From: Micromonospora sp. RHAY321
GTDB taxonomy: Bacteria; Actinomycetota; Actinomycetes; Mycobacteriales; Micromonosporaceae
Direction of reading: 5' to 3'
DNA: 64,000 bases
Assembly: GCF_023896955.1 (NCBI RefSeq)
Contig: NZ_JAMHIW010000010.1
Span: forward strand, 157,221-221,220
Below, piece after piece: positions 41,732-50,567 of this stretch. Numbering within the stretch: position 1 is the first letter of the stretch; the number at the start of each line of letters is the position of its first letter. The notes beneath the pieces were generated by a model. That model was not told the origin of the DNA. It saw only the letters and a program-made list of their open reading frames with translations, and did not search any database. The position numbers and the translations under genes are program-made.

Positions 41732-42790
41732 GTGGCCACCATGCACGACGTCGCCCGCCTCGCCCGGGTCTCGGTCAGCACCGTCTCGTACGTGCTCACC
41801 GGCACCCGGCCGATCTCCCAGGCCACCCGCGACAAGGTGCTCGCCGCGATGGCCGAGCTGGACTACCAGCCCAACGCGATGGCCCGTGGCCTGGCCAGCC
41901 GGCGCAGCCGGATCCTCGGCCTGCTGATGCCGATGGACGAGCGCGGCCTCGGCGCGACCGAGACCGCCTTCGTCACCGGCGCCGCCGCCGCTGCCAGCGC
42001 CGCCGGCTACCACCTCGTGCTTTCCCCCGTCGGCGGCGGCGACCTCGACGACCTGCGGCGGCTGGCCAGCCAGCGGATGCTCGACGGTGTCGTGCTCATG
42101 GAGGTGCAGCTCGCCGACGAGCGGGTCACCGTGCTCCAGGAGGCCGGCGTACCGCTGGTGCTGATCGGCCGCACCGGCGACACCACCGCGCTCTCCTACG
42201 TCGACATCGACTTCGAGCAGACCGTGCGGGAGGCCGTCGCCCACCTGGTCGGGCTCGGCCACCGGAGCATCGTCTACGTCAACCACTCGGCCGCCACCCT
42301 GGCCAGCGGCTACGGCCCGGCACTACGTACCCGGGACGCGTTCGTCTCGGCGATGGCCGGGCACGGCCTGGAGCCCTTGATGATCCCCGCGGAGGACAGC
42401 GCCGCGGGCGGGCGGGCCGCCCTGGCCGCCGCGTTCGCGCGGGCCCCCGAGCTGACCGCCGTGCTGGCGATGAACGAGACCGCGATCTTCGGCATCCTCG
42501 GTGAGCTGACCGGCCGAGGGCTCTCGGTGCCCGACGACGTCTCGGTCGTCTCGATGGTCACCTCACCGCAGGTCGCCGAGCTGGCCACCCCGGCGCTCAC
42601 CGCGATGACGTCACCCGGGTCGGCAATGGGCCGGATCGCGATCGAGGCGCTGCTGCGCCACCTGGACGGGACCGGCGACGAGCGTCACCAGCAACTGCTG
42701 CCGTGCGCGCTGGAGATCCGGGGATCGACCGCCGTGCCACGACGGCCGACGACGGACGCACCCGGGCGGCCACCGGACGACGGGGGCTGA
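41732..42790 (+). CDS. LacI-family transcriptional regulator
   Basis: A 352-residue repressor. The N-terminal helix-turn-helix and hinge read ATMHDVARLARVSVSTVSYVL and NAMARGLASRRS. The rest is a periplasmic-binding-protein-like effector domain, with VGLGHRSIVYVNH and PDDVSVVSM. The start is GTG 41732 with GGAGGAGGCG upstream. It is immediately upstream of, and in line with, the binding-protein/permease/GH31/GH1 operon, and operator-like repeats precede it. It most likely represses that operon until a xylose- or glucose-containing oligosaccharide binds. Confidence 0.93.
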   Translation: MATMHDVARLARVSVSTVSYVLTGTRPISQATRDKVLAAMAELDYQPNAMARGLASRRSRILGLLMPMDERGLGATETAFVTGAAAAASAAGYHLVLSPVGGGDLDDLRRLASQRMLDGVVLMEVQLADERVTVLQEAGVPLVLIGRTGDTTALSYVDIDFEQTVREAVAHLVGLGHRSIVYVNHSAATLASGYGPALRTRDAFVSAMAGHGLEPLMIPAEDSAAGGRAALAAAFARAPELTAVLAMNETAIFGILGELTGRGLSVPDDVSVVSMVTSPQVAELATPALTAMTSPGSAMGRIAIEALLRHLDGTGDERHQQLLPCALEIRGSTAVPRRPTTDAPGRPPDDGG

Positions 42791-42801
42791 CCAGCTGAAA
42801 C

Positions 42802-42835
42802 GGCCCGCCGCCGCGCTGCAACGCGACGACGGGCC
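42802..42835 (+). promoter_or_regulatory. Intergenic stem-loop before the binding-protein gene
   Basis: A stem of 14 positions (12 paired) formed by 42802-42815 and 42822-42835 with a 6-nt loop, 12 bp after the LacI stop and 41 bp before the next start. No U-run follows. It may attenuate or stabilise the downstream message, allowing much higher expression of the binding protein than of LacI. Confidence 0.45.
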
Positions 42836-42875
42836 CAGTGAAGTACCGGCTAGATACTCAACGAGGAGGATAGCA

Positions 42876-44180
42876 ATGCAGCGATTCCGCCGGATCGTCG
42901 CCGCGATCGCCCTGGCGGCGACCGCGACGACCACCGTGGCCGCGTGCGGCGGTGGGGACAGCGGGGGCGACAGCGGGGCCAAGACCCTCAAGCTGTGGCA
43001 CTACGAGAGCGCCAACAGTGCCATGGGGGTCGCCTGGGACCGGGCGATCGAGATCTTCAAGGCCGAGCACCCGGGCGTCGAGGTGCGCTTCGAGCGCAAG
43101 GCGTTCGAGCAGATCCAGCAGAACGCCGGCATGATCATCAACTCGTCCGAGGGCCCGGACATCATGGAGTACAACAAGGGCAACGCGACGGCCGGCCTGC
43201 TCTCCTCCCAGGGCCTGCTCACCGACCTGAGCGCCGAGGCCGACAAGCGTGGCTGGGCCGGCAAGCTCAGCCCCAGCCTGCAGACCACCGCCCGCTACAG
43301 CGACAAGGGCGTGATGGGCTCGGGCAACTGCTTCGGCGTGCCGAACTACGGCGAGTACGTGACGGTCTACTACAACAAGGACCTCTTCCAGCAGCACGGC
43401 GTCCCGGTGCCGACCACCATGGCCGAGATGACCGCCGCGATGGACACCTTCGTCGGCAAGGGCGTCACCCCGCTGGGCATGGCCGGCGCCGAGTACCCCG
43501 CCGGTCAGCTCTTCTACCAGCTGGCGCTGGCCAAGGCGGACCGGCAGTTCGTCGACAACTACCAGCTCTACAAGAACCCGGTGGACTTCACGGCCGACCC
43601 GCTGAAGTCCGGCGCGGTCACCTTCGCCGACTGGGTGCGGAAGGGCTACGTCGCCAAGGACTCGGCGAGCCTCAAGGCCGAGGACATGGGCACCGCGTTC
43701 ATCGGCGGAAAGACCCCGATGATCGTCTCCGGCAGTTGGTGGTACGGCCGGTTCAAGGCCGAGATGAAGGCCAACTGGGACACCTTCCTCTTCCCCGGCA
43801 ACACCCTGCAGGCCGGCTCGTCGGGCAACCTCTGGGTGGTCCCGGCGACCAGCAAGGCCAAGGGCCTGGCGTACGACTTCATCGACATCACCCTGCGTCC
43901 GGAGATCCAGGACCTGATCGGCAACAACGGTGGTGTCCCGGTCGCCGGTGACCCGGCCAAGATCAGCGACCCGAAGGACCGCAAGCTGATCGAGGACTTC
44001 AACACGGTCAGCAAGCAGGACGGCCTGGCCTTCTACCCGGACTGGCCGGTCCCCGGCTACTACGACGTGCTGGTCTCCGGCTTCCAGGGCCTCATCAACG
44101 GCTCCAAGTCACCCGACCAGGTCCTCGACTCGATCGCCAAGCCGTACGCGGACGGCGTCAAGGAGATCACCGGCAAGTGA
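42876..44180 (+). CDS. Sugar ABC transporter substrate-binding lipoprotein (GH31/GH1 locus)
   Basis: A 434-residue solute-binding protein. Signal peptide and lipobox: FRRIVAAIALAATATTTVAAC (Cys about 26), followed by a G/S/D-rich linker. The mature domain starts KTLKLWHYESANSAMGVAW, with the usual FKAEHPGVEVRFERKAFEQI and PMIVSGSWWYGRF. ATG 42876 follows ACGAGGAGG. It is the first gene after lacI. Downstream enzymes suggest the ligand is a xylose-branched gluco-oligosaccharide. Confidence 0.92.
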   Translation: MQRFRRIVAAIALAATATTTVAACGGGDSGGDSGAKTLKLWHYESANSAMGVAWDRAIEIFKAEHPGVEVRFERKAFEQIQQNAGMIINSSEGPDIMEYNKGNATAGLLSSQGLLTDLSAEADKRGWAGKLSPSLQTTARYSDKGVMGSGNCFGVPNYGEYVTVYYNKDLFQQHGVPVPTTMAEMTAAMDTFVGKGVTPLGMAGAEYPAGQLFYQLALAKADRQFVDNYQLYKNPVDFTADPLKSGAVTFADWVRKGYVAKDSASLKAEDMGTAFIGGKTPMIVSGSWWYGRFKAEMKANWDTFLFPGNTLQAGSSGNLWVVPATSKAKGLAYDFIDITLRPEIQDLIGNNGGVPVAGDPAKISDPKDRKLIEDFNTVSKQDGLAFYPDWPVPGYYDVLVSGFQGLINGSKSPDQVLDSIAKPYADGVKEITGK

Positions 44181-44248
44181 CGCGGCGAGCGGCGGGCGCG
44201 ACCGGCACGACCGGCGCGTCCGCCCGCTCCGTCCGGGAAGGAACTTCC

Positions 44249-45217
44249 ATGGCAGTCTCCGAGACCGTCGCCGCCGCACGCCCGGCGGACACCCCGACCC
44301 AACCCCCACCCGGGAAGAAGCGTCGCGGCCGCAACGCCGCGTACTGGCTCTATCTGCTGCCCGGAGCGGTGCTCTTCGTCCTGGTCATCGGCGCACCGCT
44401 GGTCGGCACCGTCTATCTGTCGCTGACCAAATGGTCCGGGATCGGCGACCCCACCTGGGTCGGCCTGGACAACTACCAGCAGTTGCTGCACGACGAGGTC
44501 TTCTGGGCGTCGTTCCGGAACACCGTCGCGATGATCGTCGCGATGGTGGTGGTGCCCACCCTGCTCGGGCTGCTGCTCGCCTCGGTGCTCTTCGACATCA
44601 TCGGCCGCCGGTTCCGGCCGCGCACCGCCGCCGCGCTGCGGGCCGCGTTCTACCTGCCGCAGGTGCTGCCCGTCGTGGTGGCCGGCATCGTCTGGGGCTG
44701 GATCCTGCGCCCCGACGGCGCGTTCAACAGCCTGCTCGACTCGGTCGGTCTCGGCGCGCTGCGCCACGACTGGCTCGGCGACCCGGGCACCGCGCTTCCC
44801 GCCGTGATGGCGGTGATGATCTGGGTGCAGATCGGCTACCCGGTGGTCGTCTTCATGGCGGCGTTGCAGCGGGTCGACCCGGAGTTGTACGAGGCGGCCG
44901 AGGTCGACGGCGCGAACTGGCTCCACCGGTTCCGGGCGATCACCCTTCCGCAGATCCGGCCGGAGACCTTCGTGGTGGCCCTGACCTGCACCATCGCCGC
45001 GTTGAAGGTGTTCGGGCCGATCTTCGCCCTGACCCGGGGCGGCCCGGAGAACGCCACCAACGTGCCGTCGTACTTCGCGTACTACACGTTCTTCAAGAAG
45101 CTCCAGGTCGGCTACGGCTCCGCGATCTCCACCGTGCTCACCTTGATCATCGTGGTGGTGGCCGTGCTGTTCATCGGGATGCAGTACCGCAGCGAGCGCC
45201 GGGACCGGGGGATCTGA
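44249..45217 (+). CDS. Carbohydrate ABC transporter permease, MalF type
   Basis: A 322-residue permease. A basic cytosolic N-terminus (KKRRGRN) precedes the first helix (WLYLLPGAVLFVLVIGAPL). The EAA loop is EAAEVDGANWLHRFRAITLP. ATG 44249 with GGGAAGGAA upstream is preferred to the longer frame. It is followed by the second permease after 1 bp. No ATPase gene lies in the operon. Confidence 0.9.
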   Translation: MAVSETVAAARPADTPTQPPPGKKRRGRNAAYWLYLLPGAVLFVLVIGAPLVGTVYLSLTKWSGIGDPTWVGLDNYQQLLHDEVFWASFRNTVAMIVAMVVVPTLLGLLLASVLFDIIGRRFRPRTAAALRAAFYLPQVLPVVVAGIVWGWILRPDGAFNSLLDSVGLGALRHDWLGDPGTALPAVMAVMIWVQIGYPVVVFMAALQRVDPELYEAAEVDGANWLHRFRAITLPQIRPETFVVALTCTIAALKVFGPIFALTRGGPENATNVPSYFAYYTFFKKLQVGYGSAISTVLTLIIVVVAVLFIGMQYRSERRDRGI

Positions 45218-45218
45218 C

Positions 45219-46112
45219 ATGGCCGTGACGCTCACTCCCGTCGACCGCGCCCCCGCCACGAGCCGCGCCACACCGGTCCGCGACCGGCACCACCGCGGTG
45301 CCGGCCGCTGGCTGGTGCTCGCCCTGGTCACACTGGGCGCCCTGGTGATGCTGGTGCCGTTCGCGTTCATGCTGCTCAACGCGTTCAAGTCGCCCAGCGA
45401 CTACTCCAACGGCGGCCCGCTGAGCTGGCCGACGGAGTTCTACACCACGGGCCTGCGGACGTACTGGACCACGGTCAACTTCCCGCTGAAGCTCTGGAAC
45501 TCGACCCTCATCGCCGGTTCCGTGGCGGTGCTCGGCGTCGCCGTCTCACTGCTCAACGCGTACGCCCTGGGCATCGGCCGGGTGCGCGGGCGCCTCTGGA
45601 TCGTCGGGCTCTTCCTGCTGGCCAACATGCTGCCGCAGGAGGCGCTGATCTACCCGCTCTACTACGTCGCCAAGCAGGTCGGTCTCTACAACACCCAACT
45701 GTCGGTGATCATCATCTTCACCGTCATCCAGAGCGCGTTCGGCACCTACCTGCTCGCCTCGGTCATGGGCACGTTCCCGCGCTCGCTGCTGGAGGCGGCC
45801 GCGCTGGACGGCGCCGGCAAGTGGACCATCCTGTGGCGGGTGGTCTTTCCCAACCTGCGGCCCACCCTCGCGGTGCTGCTCATCTTCTTCTTCATCTGGA
45901 CCTGGAACGAGTTCCTGATCCCGCTGGTCATGCTGATCGACAACCAGACGCAGACCATTCCGGTCGCGCTGGCGTCGTTGCAGGGCGACCGCCTGATGGA
46001 CGCCCCGACCACCAACGCCGGCGCGCTGATCAGCCTCGTGCCGGCCATCCTCTTCTTCCTCATCTTCCAGCGCACTCTGGCGCGCGGCATCACGGCAGGA
46101 GCCGAGAAGTGA
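45219..46112 (+). CDS. Carbohydrate ABC transporter permease, MalG type
   Basis: A 297-residue permease. The first helix is WLVLALVTLGALVMLVPFAF. The EAA loop is EAAALDGAGKWTILWRVVFP, and the family C-terminus is QRTLARGITAGAEK. ATG 45219 is one base past the preceding stop. Its stop overlaps the GH31 start (GTGA), tying transport to hydrolysis. Partner of the MalF-type permease. Confidence 0.9.
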   Translation: MAVTLTPVDRAPATSRATPVRDRHHRGAGRWLVLALVTLGALVMLVPFAFMLLNAFKSPSDYSNGGPLSWPTEFYTTGLRTYWTTVNFPLKLWNSTLIAGSVAVLGVAVSLLNAYALGIGRVRGRLWIVGLFLLANMLPQEALIYPLYYVAKQVGLYNTQLSVIIIFTVIQSAFGTYLLASVMGTFPRSLLEAAALDGAGKWTILWRVVFPNLRPTLAVLLIFFFIWTWNEFLIPLVMLIDNQTQTIPVALASLQGDRLMDAPTTNAGALISLVPAILFFLIFQRTLARGITAGAEK

Positions 46113-48349
46113 AGTTCACCGACGGGTACTGGCAACTGCGCCCGGGGGTCAGCGTGCTGCGCCCCGGCACCGTCGAATCGGTCGAGCCGGACGAGCGCGG
46201 CTTCACCGTCTTCGCGCCGGCCGGTCAGATCACCGGGCGCGGCGACACCCTCAACCGGCCGGTGGTCACCGTCCGATTCTTCTCCCCCGCCCCCGGCGTC
46301 GTCGGGGTGACCATCGGCCACCACAGCGGCGGGCTGCCCCAGGAGCCCCGCTTCGGGCTGACCACCGACGACGAGCACCCGGTCACCATCGACGTCACCG
46401 GCATCACCGCCTCGCTGACCACCGGCGAGCTGACCGCCCGGGTCGCGCTCATCGACGGGTGGCGGGTCGACTTCCTGCACGGCGACCGGCTGGTCACCGC
46501 CTCCACCGAACGCAGCGTCGGCATCGTCACCGACGGCGAGGGCCGCCGGCACGTGCACGAGCGGCTCGCCCTCGGTGTCGGCGAGACGGTGTACGGGCTG
46601 GGCGAACGGTTCGGCCCGTTCGTGAAGAACGGCCAGACCGTCGACATCTGGAACGCCGACGGCGGCACCGCCAGCGAGCAGGCGTACAAGAACGTGCCGT
46701 TCTACCTCAGCAGTGCCGGCTACGGGGTGTTCGTGGACCACCCGGAGCACGTCTCCTTCGAGGTCGGCTCCGAGGTGGTCACGCAGACCCAGTTCAGCGT
46801 CGAAGGCCAGTCGCTCACCTACTACGTCATCGACGGTCCCACCCCGAAGGACGTACTGCGCCACTACACCGCTCTCACCGGCCGGCCCGCGCGGGTCCCC
46901 GCCTGGTCGTACGGCCTGTGGCTGTCCACGTCGTTCACCACCTCGTACGACGAGAAGACGGTGACCGAGTTCGTCGACGGGATGGCCGAGCGGGACCTGC
47001 CGCTGTCGGTGTTCCACTTCGACTGCTTCTGGATGCGCCAGTTCCACTGGGTCGACTTCGTCTGGGACCCGGCGACCTTCCCCGACCCGGAGGGGATGCT
47101 GCGCCGGCTGCACGAGCGCGACCTGAAGGTGTGCGTCTGGATCAACCCGTACATCGCGCAGCGCTCGTACCTGTTCGAGGAGGGACGCGAGGCCGGCTAC
47201 CTGGTCCGCAACCCCGACGGGTCGGTCTGGCAGTGGGACAAGTGGCAGGCCGGCATGGCGCTCGTCGACTTCACCAACCCGGACGCGGTCCGCTGGTTCA
47301 CCGGGAAGCTCAAGGCCCTGCTGGACATGGGCGTCGACTGCTTCAAGACCGACTTCGGTGAGCGCATCCCGACCGACGTGGTGTGGCACGACGGCTCGGA
47401 CCCGCAGCGGATGCACAACTACTACTCCTACCTCTACAACAAGGCGGTCTTCGAGCTGCTGGAGGCCGAGCGTGGGGAGGGTGAGGCGGTGCTGTTCGCC
47501 CGCTCGGCCACCGCCGGCGGCCAGCAGTTCCCGGTGCACTGGGGCGGCGACTGCGAGTCGACGTTCGTCGCGATGGCCGAGTCGCTGCGCGGCGGGCTGT
47601 CCCTGGCCGCGTCCGGTTTCGGCTACTGGAGCCACGACATCGGCGGCTTCGAGGGCACCCCCGACGCGGCCGTGTTCAAGCGGTGGATCGCCTTCGGCCT
47701 GCTCTCCTCGCACTCCCGACTGCACGGCTCCGGCTCGTACCGGGTCCCGTGGGCGTACGACGAGGAGGCCGTGGACGTGCTGCGGCACTTCACCCGGCTC
47801 AAGCTCAGCCTGATGCCGTACCTGGCGGGCGCGGCGCAGGAGGCGCACCGCGACGGGGTGCCGATGATGCGGCCGATGATCCTGGAGTTCCCGGACGACC
47901 CGGCCGCGGCGCACCTGGACCGGCAGTACATGCTCGGCTCCGACGTGCTGGTCGCGCCGGTGCTCAGCGCCGACGGGGAGGTCACCTTCTACGTCCCCGC
48001 CGGCACGTGGACCCACCTGGTCACCGGCGCGCAGCTCACCGGCCCGGCCTGGGTCACCGAGAAACACGAGTTCGACAGCCTGCCGGTGCTCGCCCGGCCG
48101 GGCGCGATCATCCCGTTCGGAGCACGCTCCGACCGGCCGGACTACGAATGGGCGGACGACGTGCACCTGCGGCTCTACACACCGGCGGAGGGGCAACGCC
48201 GACGGGTACGGATCCCGTCGCCCGGGAACGGGCCGGGCGCGGAGTTCGAGGTCAGCTTCCGCGACGGCGTCGCCACCGCCGAACTGGTGGCGGGTGCCTC
48301 GTCGGCGTACCACTGCGTGGTGTCCGGGTCGGAGGTGGCGGCGCGATGA
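46109..48349 (+). CDS. yicI: Alpha-xylosidase, YicI-type GH31
   Basis: A 746-residue cytosolic enzyme that cleaves alpha-1,6-xylosyl residues from xyloglucan oligosaccharides such as isoprimeverose. The sequence follows YicI closely: N-terminal FTDGYWQLRPGVSVLRP, active-site nucleophile Asp in CFKTDFGERIPTD (about residue 413), acid/base Asp in GYWSHDIGGFEG (about 509), and YGLWLSTSFTTSYDE. GTG 46109 overlaps the permease stop (GTGA), and its own stop overlaps the GH1 start (ATGA). No signal peptide: the substrate must be imported first. Assignment to alpha-xylosidase over alpha-glucosidase rests on the YicI-like KTDFGERIPTD motif. Confidence 0.9.
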   Translation: MKFTDGYWQLRPGVSVLRPGTVESVEPDERGFTVFAPAGQITGRGDTLNRPVVTVRFFSPAPGVVGVTIGHHSGGLPQEPRFGLTTDDEHPVTIDVTGITASLTTGELTARVALIDGWRVDFLHGDRLVTASTERSVGIVTDGEGRRHVHERLALGVGETVYGLGERFGPFVKNGQTVDIWNADGGTASEQAYKNVPFYLSSAGYGVFVDHPEHVSFEVGSEVVTQTQFSVEGQSLTYYVIDGPTPKDVLRHYTALTGRPARVPAWSYGLWLSTSFTTSYDEKTVTEFVDGMAERDLPLSVFHFDCFWMRQFHWVDFVWDPATFPDPEGMLRRLHERDLKVCVWINPYIAQRSYLFEEGREAGYLVRNPDGSVWQWDKWQAGMALVDFTNPDAVRWFTGKLKALLDMGVDCFKTDFGERIPTDVVWHDGSDPQRMHNYYSYLYNKAVFELLEAERGEGEAVLFARSATAGGQQFPVHWGGDCESTFVAMAESLRGGLSLAASGFGYWSHDIGGFEGTPDAAVFKRWIAFGLLSSHSRLHGSGSYRVPWAYDEEAVDVLRHFTRLKLSLMPYLAGAAQEAHRDGVPMMRPMILEFPDDPAAAHLDRQYMLGSDVLVAPVLSADGEVTFYVPAGTWTHLVTGAQLTGPAWVTEKHEFDSLPVLARPGAIIPFGARSDRPDYEWADDVHLRLYTPAEGQRRRVRIPSPGNGPGAEFEVSFRDGVATAELVAGASSAYHCVVSGSEVAAR

Positions 48350-49755
48350 CGTCCCGAACCTTCCCGGAGAGCTTCGTCTGGGGCTCGGCCACGGCGGCGT
48401 ACCAGATCGAGGGCGCCGCCACCGAGGACGGCCGCGGCCCGTCCATCTGGGACACCTACAGCCACACCCCCGGTCGGACGTACAACGGCGACACCGGTGA
48501 CGTGGCCGCCGACCACTACCACCGCTGGCCGCAGGACCTGGACCACATCGCCCGGCTGGGCCTGGGCGCGTACCGGTTCTCCATCTCCTGGCCCCGCGTG
48601 CAGCCGGGTGGCGCCGGCCGTTTCAACCAGGCCGGCCTGGACTTCTACTCCCGTTTGGTCGACGGCCTGCTGGAGCGCGGGGTACGCCCGGTGGCCACGA
48701 TGTACCACTGGGACCTGCCGCAGGAGCTGGAGGACGCGGGCGGGTGGCCGGCGCGGGAGACCGCACTGCGCTTCGAGGAGTACGCGGCCGGGATCGTCGC
48801 CGCGCTCGGCGACCGGGTGCACACCTGGACCACGCTGAACGAGCCGTGGTGCTCGGCGTACCTGGGGTACGCCTCCGGGGTGCACGCGCCGGGGCGTACC
48901 GAACCGGCCGCCGCACTGGCGGCGGTGCACCACCTCAACCTGGCGCACGGCCTGGCCGGACGGGTGGTGCGGGAGTTGGCACCGACGGCCGAGCTGTCGG
49001 TGACGCTCAACCTGCACGTGATCCGCCCGGCGTCGGACTCGACGGCGGACGCGGACGCGGTACGGCGCATCGACGCGCTGGCCAACCGGTCGTTCCTCGG
49101 GCCGATGCTGAGCGGGGCGTACCCGGCCGACCTGCTGGCCGACACGGCGAGCGTCACCGACTGGTCGTTCGTCCGCGACGGCGACGAGAAGGTGGCCGCC
49201 GTGCCGCTGGACGTGCTCGGCGTCAACTACTACTCGAGCACCCTGGTCCGCGCCTGGGACGGGCACTCGGCCCGCTCGGACGCCGACGGTCACGGCGCTT
49301 CGGCGCACTCACCGTGGGTCGGTGCCGACGACGTCGACTTCCTGCCCCAGCCCGGCCCGCACACGGCGATGGGCTGGAACATCGACCCGGCCGCGCTGAC
49401 CGAGCTGCTGCTGCGATTGCGACGGGAGTACCCGGGCCAGCCCTTGATGATCACCGAGAACGGCGCGGCGTTCGACGACGTGGTGTCGGGCGACGGCACG
49501 GTGCACGACGAGCGGCGTGTCGACTACCTGCGCCGGCACATCGCCGCCGTCGCCGACGCCCGCGAGCAGGGCGCGGACGTCCGCGGCTACTTCGTCTGGT
49601 CGCTGCTGGACAACTTCGAGTGGGGCTACGGCTACGACCGGCGGTTCGGCATCATCCGGGTCGACTACGACACCCAGGAGCGCACCTGGAAGGACAGCGC
49701 GCACTGGTACCGGCGCCTGGCCGAGACCGGCACGCCCGACCAGCCGACGGACTGA
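48346..49755 (+). CDS. GH1 beta-glucosidase
   Basis: A 469-residue cytosolic TIM-barrel enzyme that hydrolyses beta-glucosides. Acid/base Glu is in TLNEPW (about residue 165), the nucleophile Glu in LMITENGAAF (about 370), with FVWGSATAAYQIEGA at the N-terminus and WSLLDNFEWGYGY for the aglycone-end Trp and Glu. ATG 48346 overlaps the GH31 stop. With the alpha-xylosidase it would take apart imported xyloglucan-type oligosaccharides: remove xylose, then split glucose. Last gene of the operon. Confidence 0.94.
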   Translation: MTSRTFPESFVWGSATAAYQIEGAATEDGRGPSIWDTYSHTPGRTYNGDTGDVAADHYHRWPQDLDHIARLGLGAYRFSISWPRVQPGGAGRFNQAGLDFYSRLVDGLLERGVRPVATMYHWDLPQELEDAGGWPARETALRFEEYAAGIVAALGDRVHTWTTLNEPWCSAYLGYASGVHAPGRTEPAAALAAVHHLNLAHGLAGRVVRELAPTAELSVTLNLHVIRPASDSTADADAVRRIDALANRSFLGPMLSGAYPADLLADTASVTDWSFVRDGDEKVAAVPLDVLGVNYYSSTLVRAWDGHSARSDADGHGASAHSPWVGADDVDFLPQPGPHTAMGWNIDPAALTELLLRLRREYPGQPLMITENGAAFDDVVSGDGTVHDERRVDYLRRHIAAVADAREQGADVRGYFVWSLLDNFEWGYGYDRRFGIIRVDYDTQERTWKDSAHWYRRLAETGTPDQPTD

Positions 49756-49832
49756 CGGCGACCGCCGTGACGCGGCGGCCGACCCGACGGGCATCTGCCC
49801 GCCAGGTCGGCCGGCCGGGTCACGGCCGGCGC

Positions 49833-50459
49833 TCAGACGCCGACGCGCTGCGGCGGAACGGTCAGCCCGTAGAGCGCCATCAGTTCCGGGGTGTCGACCC
49901 GGCTGCCGTCTGCCACCGAGTCGCAGGCGATGTCGACGATCTGGTCCTTGTGGGCGAGCAGGTACGGCCGGGCGCCCACGTCGGCGCTGGCGAGGGTGGC
50001 TATCCCGGGCCAGTGCCGGCGGCCGAAGAGCATGGGGTAACCGCGCAGCCCGTCGTACGTGGCGCAGACCAGCACGTCCGGGTACGGCAGCGCGGCCACC
50101 CGCCGGACCGCGACGGCGGTCAGGCCCGGCATGTCGACCGGGACGACCACCACCGCCTCGATCCCCTCGTCGTCCATGGCGGCCAGGCCGGCCCGGATGG
50201 ACGAGCCGACCCCGGTGCCCCACGCCTTGTTGATCACTACCGTGGCCCTGCCCAGGTCGGCGGTCTCCCGCACCTGGTCAGCGGCGGCACCCAGCACGAC
50301 CACGATCTGCTCGCAGCCCGCCTGAGTCATCGTGTCGATCATCTGGTTGACCAGGGGCTTCTCACCCTGGTGCAGCAGCGCCTCGGGACCACCGATGCGG
50401 CGACCCCCACCCGCGGCGATGATCATTCCTGCGATCCGGTTCAGCTGCGCCCCCTCCAC
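49833..50459 (-). CDS. MobA-like nucleotidyltransferase family protein
   Basis: A 208-residue enzyme. GMIIAAGGGRRIGG is the MobA/GlmU-like nucleotide-binding loop, with LGAAADQVRETADL, VVVVPVDMPGLT (metal Asp) and GYPMLFGRRHW in their usual places. Relatives include MocA-type molybdenum-cofactor cytidylyltransferases; no molybdoenzyme genes are beside it, so the substrate is open. The start is uncertain: GTG 50459 (used) or ATG 50426, which begins at MIIAAG. Confidence 0.8.
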   Translation of the reverse strand: MEGAQLNRIAGMIIAAGGGRRIGGPEALLHQGEKPLVNQMIDTMTQAGCEQIVVVLGAAADQVRETADLGRATVVINKAWGTGVGSSIRAGLAAMDDEGIEAVVVVPVDMPGLTAVAVRRVAALPYPDVLVCATYDGLRGYPMLFGRRHWPGIATLASADVGARPYLLAHKDQIVDIACDSVADGSRVDTPELMALYGLTVPPQRVGV

Positions 50460-50567
50460 CGTGGAGCGGACCGGGCACGGCGGTGCCCGGTCCGTCCCGT
50501 CCTACGGACACCGGATGCAACGAGTACGGCCGGCCCCGGGTAGCGGGGCAAATAGGAAAATCGTGCG

